Below, in pieces: positions 61,112-64,000 of a stretch of 64,000 nt of DNA. The notes below the pieces were generated by a model. It searched no databases, was not told the origin of the DNA, and saw only the letters and a program-made list of their open reading frames with translations. Source of the stretch: Agarilytica sp045430345 (GTDB lineage: Bacteria; Pseudomonadota; Gammaproteobacteria; Pseudomonadales; Cellvibrionaceae); contig JAILXT010000001.1 in assembly GCA_045430345.1 (NCBI GenBank), positions 496,001-560,000 on the forward strand, written 5' to 3'. Both the position numbers and the translations under genes were made by a program. The stretch's first letter is position 1. Each line of letters opens with the position of its first letter.

Positions 61112-61645
61112 TTAGTACACTTCGATTACGGTTCTAGCCTTCGCTAAGGCTTGCCTTAACGCTTCTTGTGGGGTGTCGGCATTTTGAATAAAAATAACTC
61201 TTTGGTGATCTTGTAAAAAATCGCGGCCCTTAAAGTAGTCGTTATCCCCGGCTAACAAGTCGTCCCAAGCTTCAAAAACTAAATCGTCGTATTGTTCTTC
61301 TAGTACGATCAAGCAGTACCACCCGGAGTCATACCGCACCGCCTGCAGCCGTATCTCTCCGTTGCAGAAATTGATGTGACTGTATACTTTGTTGTGCTCA
61401 ATCATTTCAGCGTTTTCTAGGCTTAGTCCCCGCCCAACACACTCCATGGGCTTTAAATTAAGCTCGGTTAAATACCCCGGAAGATTACAGGGTAGGTTTT
61501 CGCAATTCCAGAACCACCACTGATCGCCCATGGTTTGAGGCGTTGCGTGTTGGTAGGTGATGCCAAGATCCTTCATTACGTCCTGTGCATGTCGATGTTC
61601 GACATGCAGAAGGTCTGCTGTAATTAGCGAGTATAGTAAGTGCAT
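61112..61645 (-). CDS. Soluble protein of unknown function
   Basis: 177 residues; not recognised. No signal peptide. It is rich in aromatic residues and Cys/His (DQWWFWNCENLPCNLPGYL; NKVYSHINFCNGEIRL), mixed alpha/beta, acidic overall, with a helical C-terminus (PQEALRQALAKARTVIEVY). It lies 14 bases before the small protein at 60747-61097 on the same strand and about 130 bases from the membrane gene upstream. Ribosome binding site GAGATAGG before ATG. Confidence 0.55.
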   Translation of the reverse strand: MHLLYSLITADLLHVEHRHAQDVMKDLGITYQHATPQTMGDQWWFWNCENLPCNLPGYLTELNLKPMECVGRGLSLENAEMIEHNKVYSHINFCNGEIRLQAVRYDSGWYCLIVLEEQYDDLVFEAWDDLLAGDNDYFKGRDFLQDHQRVIFIQNADTPQEALRQALAKARTVIEVY

Positions 61646-61773
61646 AGCCTATCTCTCATTTCGTGTATTAGGGTGCGGGTTACTTCGCCCGGCGTCGTAG
61701 GTCTTCACGGGTTATTAGCCTCCGACCTGATACCGTTTAAGTGGATTTTCGCCCGCAAAACTCGGTTGGTTTA

Positions 61774-62127
61774 TTAATGCGTACCGACTGGAATACTGTT
61801 GATGCGCGACTCGGACTGCTTCATTAAATCCCCGTTAACCTCTATGCGCTGACGCTGCACCTCTCGTATAGTGTCAATTACGCTATCGGCGTAAAAGACT
61901 TCTTGCTGCGTGTAGCTTGTTCCGAACTCCCTATTTATGATTTCTGCTTTATACTGAGATCCGTGATAGTTAAACCCAAAAATTCCACAAAAAACTAGCA
62001 TTGCGAATCCTGCTAGTGACGCCACCGGACATACAGCTTCCGTAAAAAAATTGTCCCACTTTCCTCGGGTGTTTCCCCAGATTCCTAGGGTGGTGATTGC
62101 GATCGAGCATAAAATTAGATAGGTCAT
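61774..62127 (-). CDS. Small membrane protein, element cargo
   Basis: 117 residues with two membrane segments (about 2-17 and 33-53) and a polar C-terminal half (EFGTSYTQQEVFYADSVIDTIREVQRQRIEVNGDLM, in two pieces), likely helical. AAGGATAAAACAA precedes the ATG, a good site. No family recognised. It lies 41 bases after the lipoprotein gene on the same strand and probably belongs to the same membrane module. Confidence 0.55.
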   Translation of the reverse strand: MTYLILCSIAITTLGIWGNTRGKWDNFFTEAVCPVASLAGFAMLVFCGIFGFNYHGSQYKAEIINREFGTSYTQQEVFYADSVIDTIREVQRQRIEVNGDLMKQSESRINSIPVGTH

Positions 62128-62168
62128 TTGTTTTATCCTTTAAATAGTTGTTTGTACAGAAAGGAGTC

Positions 62169-62684
62169 TTACGACCCCGTTAGTTCTGAACTTGCGTTAA
62201 GCTTAAATGGACTAACTATTAACTCTGGCTCTGAGTAAACGGGGCGCACCCCGCCTCTATCATCCGAACACAACACAAAGGTCGCCGCTAAGCCTTCCGG
62301 CATAAATAGCCCGTTTGGTTCTGGCTGTGGAATTGTTGCAGCCGAACGACCGTTTGTTCCAGGGCCATGAAGCACCCTTTGTGGATTTGAGTATTGAACC
62401 GATGCGGATAATCCGTAGCCAATCGATTCGCAAAGAAAGTGAAGGCGACCCTGCATGTCCATGAAGTAGCTATAGGTTGTTACTTCCTGATCCTTTAGTT
62501 CGTAGATCAGCTTTGCAAAACGTTTTTCTGTGAAGTTGGTAATGTTTGGCATTCCAATAGCCTGAGCAGCGGCCTTGCTCATTTGACTGGTTTGCTCCGC
62601 TTGAATTTGGTCAGCGCTTGGTGGTGTGTCTATTCCGCAGGCCGATATGGAAATGATTAAGAGGATTAGCGATAAATATTTCAT
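62169..62684 (-). CDS. Lipoprotein of unknown function, element cargo
   Basis: 171 residues from ATG 62684 (the frame extends a few codons upstream, but this start matches the lipoprotein signal MKYLSLILLIISISAC, Cys16). The mature part is mixed, with LHFLCESIGYGLSASVQYSNP and a Pro-rich stretch (PQPEPNGLFMPEGL) before ATFVLCSDD; two Cys outside the lipobox could form a disulfide. Its start overlaps the stop of the gene upstream (ATGA), so it is coupled to a membrane protein. Function unknown. Confidence 0.6.
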   Translation of the reverse strand: MKYLSLILLIISISACGIDTPPSADQIQAEQTSQMSKAAAQAIGMPNITNFTEKRFAKLIYELKDQEVTTYSYFMDMQGRLHFLCESIGYGLSASVQYSNPQRVLHGPGTNGRSAATIPQPEPNGLFMPEGLAATFVLCSDDRGGVRPVYSEPELIVSPFKLNASSELTGS

Positions 62685-62980
62685 AGTGAGTTCACCCATT
62701 GTTGTAAATCATAAGGAAGTTGTGATTTGTCCAGTGTTGCCGTTTGGGACACAATCATTGTTTTAATGGCGTTTCGATGTTTTTGATTGTCTGACATTTC
62801 GTACTGCATTCGAAGACGATTTAAATTTTCGATTGTGCCGTGTATGAACGGTTTGCTATTCTCGAATACCTCACGATCTGCCGACGCGTATCTTGTGCCG
62901 AAGTGTTCTTTAATTTCGGGACCAAAATAAATTAACCCCCCGATAATAATCGCCACCATAAAACTAGCTACATACTTCAT
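62681..62980 (-). CDS. Small membrane-anchored protein, element cargo
   Basis: 99 residues from ATG 62980, which has a perfect AGGAGG 7 bases upstream. One N-terminal membrane segment (about 4-20), then a helical, charged domain (TIENLNRLRMQYEMSDNQKH) to the end, probably in the periplasm. It is translationally coupled (ATGA) to the lipoprotein that follows. Not recognised. Confidence 0.6.
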   Translation of the reverse strand: MKYVASFMVAIIIGGLIYFGPEIKEHFGTRYASADREVFENSKPFIHGTIENLNRLRMQYEMSDNQKHRNAIKTMIVSQTATLDKSQLPYDLQQWVNSL

Positions 62981-63021
62981 TTTTATACCTCCTCTAAGAC
63001 GTTGTTTTCTGTACAATTTCG

Positions 63022-63297
63022 CTATTTAATTTCTTCAGATGCCCTGTAGTACCTAAGGGGGAACCAGTTGTCACCACTCTTGATCAGGCACCCTTCAAAA
63101 AATCCGTAATGACTGTCTAATTTCATTATCTCTGATTTCTTTTTGCATGACTGTTCTTCGGCAAGATTTATCCCCGAAACAAGTGCAGACACCGAAAAAA
63201 TACACGCAGGTATAAATAACCACCCATGGTCGAAAGTACTAAAAAGAATGAGAAAACAAACCAATGTCATGGTCAGGCTAGCTATAAAAATTATCAT
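63022..63297 (-). CDS. Small membrane protein, element cargo
   Basis: 91 residues with two N-terminal membrane segments (about 2-20 and 26-44) and a short polar tail that holds Cys residues (EEQSCKKKSE; FFEGCLIKSGDNW). AAGGACAA precedes the ATG. It lies 41 bases upstream of the previous gene, on the same strand, and completes a run of four envelope-associated genes. Function unknown. Confidence 0.5.
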   Translation of the reverse strand: MIIFIASLTMTLVCFLILFSTFDHGWLFIPACIFSVSALVSGINLAEEQSCKKKSEIMKLDSHYGFFEGCLIKSGDNWFPLRYYRASEEIK

Positions 63298-63465
63298 TTG
63301 TCCTTCCTTTGATGGGTTGGATTATTTAATGTATTAAATTAGTAACCGGGTTTCATCATCGTCACCGGCCCCGTGTTTTAAACGGCACGCCCAAGAGTTA
63401 AGCAGTCCTCGTTCTTGGGTATCGCTTCTTTCGCTCGTTGAGACAAAGTTGCTGCGCGATTGCGA

Positions 63466-63876
63466 CTATGAAAATATGGCGCCCTCTAGCTCCGCACCTG
63501 TTCGGTTTAGTCCGGTTTGGCTTGCACCTCTAAAATCTGCGGCCCATGCAACTGCTGACTCGATGGATGCGCCATCTAGTGTCGCGCCAACAAATTTCGC
63601 TCCGCATATGTTGGCGCCGCTCAGGTTTGCACCAGTCAAATCAGCACCTGAAAAATCGGCGCCATATAAATTGCAGTGCTCAAAATCTGCGTAGGTACAA
63701 TCGGACCCCACGAATAAACACTTCTGAAGATTTGCGAACCTGTAGTTGTGGTCGGCAAGATTTTCCTGGCATAGATCCGCACCTAAAAGCTCTGCGCGTT
63801 CTCCATCGCCGTGTGACTTTAGCCACTTTACATGTGAGGACATGATTTGTGATATTTGTTCTGCTGTTGGTTTCAT
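63466..63876 (-). CDS. Pentapeptide-repeat protein
   Basis: 136 residues. About residues 28-125 show the A-(D/N)-L-x-x pattern every five residues: ELLGADLCQENL, NLYGADFSGADLTGANLSGAN, read in pieces, giving a right-handed quadrilateral beta-helix. The N-terminus is a short helix (AEQISQIMSSHVKWLKSHG). Some members of this family mimic DNA and protect gyrase; for most, as here, no function is known. AAGGGATATAGCG precedes ATG. It stands about 170 bases from the membrane module on the same strand. Confidence 0.85.
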   Translation of the reverse strand: MKPTAEQISQIMSSHVKWLKSHGDGERAELLGADLCQENLADHNYRFANLQKCLFVGSDCTYADFEHCNLYGADFSGADLTGANLSGANICGAKFVGATLDGASIESAVAWAADFRGASQTGLNRTGAELEGAIFS

Positions 63877-63908
63877 CGCTATATCCCTTGTTTAAAATGA
63901 AATATTGT

Positions 63909-64000
63909 TAAGCTGCCAAGTGCTTTAACGTGATTGTTTTTCTGTTCTTAATATGCTCCTTTAGGTTGAACGGTTCGCCGGTTTTATATACATGCTCTAT
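63909..64000 (-). CDS. C-terminal end of a further element gene
   Basis: The minus-strand frame is open from the right edge and ends with TAA (plus strand TTA at 63909-63911). The last 30 residues visible include VYKTGEPFNLKEHIKNRK, which looks like real coding text, with a basic C-terminus. The gene starts outside the window and cannot be named. Confidence 0.4.

Noticed and set aside
63143..63337. Plus-strand frame opposite the small membrane gene at 63022-63297
   Set aside because: The opposite strand carries a gene with a ribosome binding site and membrane segments; this frame has neither.

Overview
The window looks like a chromosome segment of a marine-type gammaproteobacterium, probably near the Cellvibrionales (Saccharophagus/Teredinibacter/Agarilytica-like). 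The basis is a Na+-translocating NADH:quinone reductase operon with apbE and nqrM, a psrA-nagZ-(mscS)-mtiP order shared in outline with Pseudomonas, csiV next to mfd, gacA/uvrY-uvrC-pgsA, rluE-nudJ, and a moderately AT-leaning composition. The species is an inference; no marker gene fixes it.

Layout. 1-1.76 kb: end of an ExbD/ExbD/TonB-like energy-transduction operon. 1.86-4.0 kb: minus-strand genes (AraC-type HTH protein; ABA4-like membrane protein plus DUF2239 protein behind a perfect 20-bp palindrome). 4.2-12.0 kb: an accessory zone with two coupled genes of unknown function, a large repeat/propeller lipoprotein with a decayed partial copy downstream, and a class 3 lipase next to a lipoprotein that resembles another exported protein on the far side of the lipase (effector/immunity-like arrangement). 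12.5-34.8 kb: a two-partner secretion locus in which one 6751-residue TpsA exoprotein (about 20.3 kb) is followed by its TpsB outer-membrane transporter. About 5000 residues of the exoprotein are some 50 copies of a tryptophan-anchored, Gly/Asp-rich unit. 34.8-58.6 kb: core genome (DUF6763, psrA, nagZ, mscS, mtiP, cold-shock protein, csiV, mfd, nqrABCDEF-apbE-nqrM, sthA, nudJ, rluE, gacA, uvrC, pgsA). 58.7-64 kb: tRNA-Cys, tRNA-Leu, then an integrative element with a tyrosine integrase, an AlpA-like regulator and a minus-strand run of small, mostly membrane-associated genes of unknown function. The element runs off the right edge.

How the parts fit. The TpsA protein would cross the inner membrane by Sec and the outer membrane through TpsB, giving a very long surface or released fibre. 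Runs of 8-10 G inside its reading frame and in the nearby lipoprotein gene could switch these surface proteins on and off by slippage. The NQR block encodes the six subunits together with the flavin-attachment enzyme (ApbE) and the metal-site maturation factor (NqrM), and a terminator-shaped hairpin lies inside the start of apbE. The strongest candidates for undescribed biology are the giant TpsA repeat architecture, the lipase/lipoprotein module, the coupled gene pair at 4.2-6.2 kb, and the membrane-protein module of the tRNA-Leu element.
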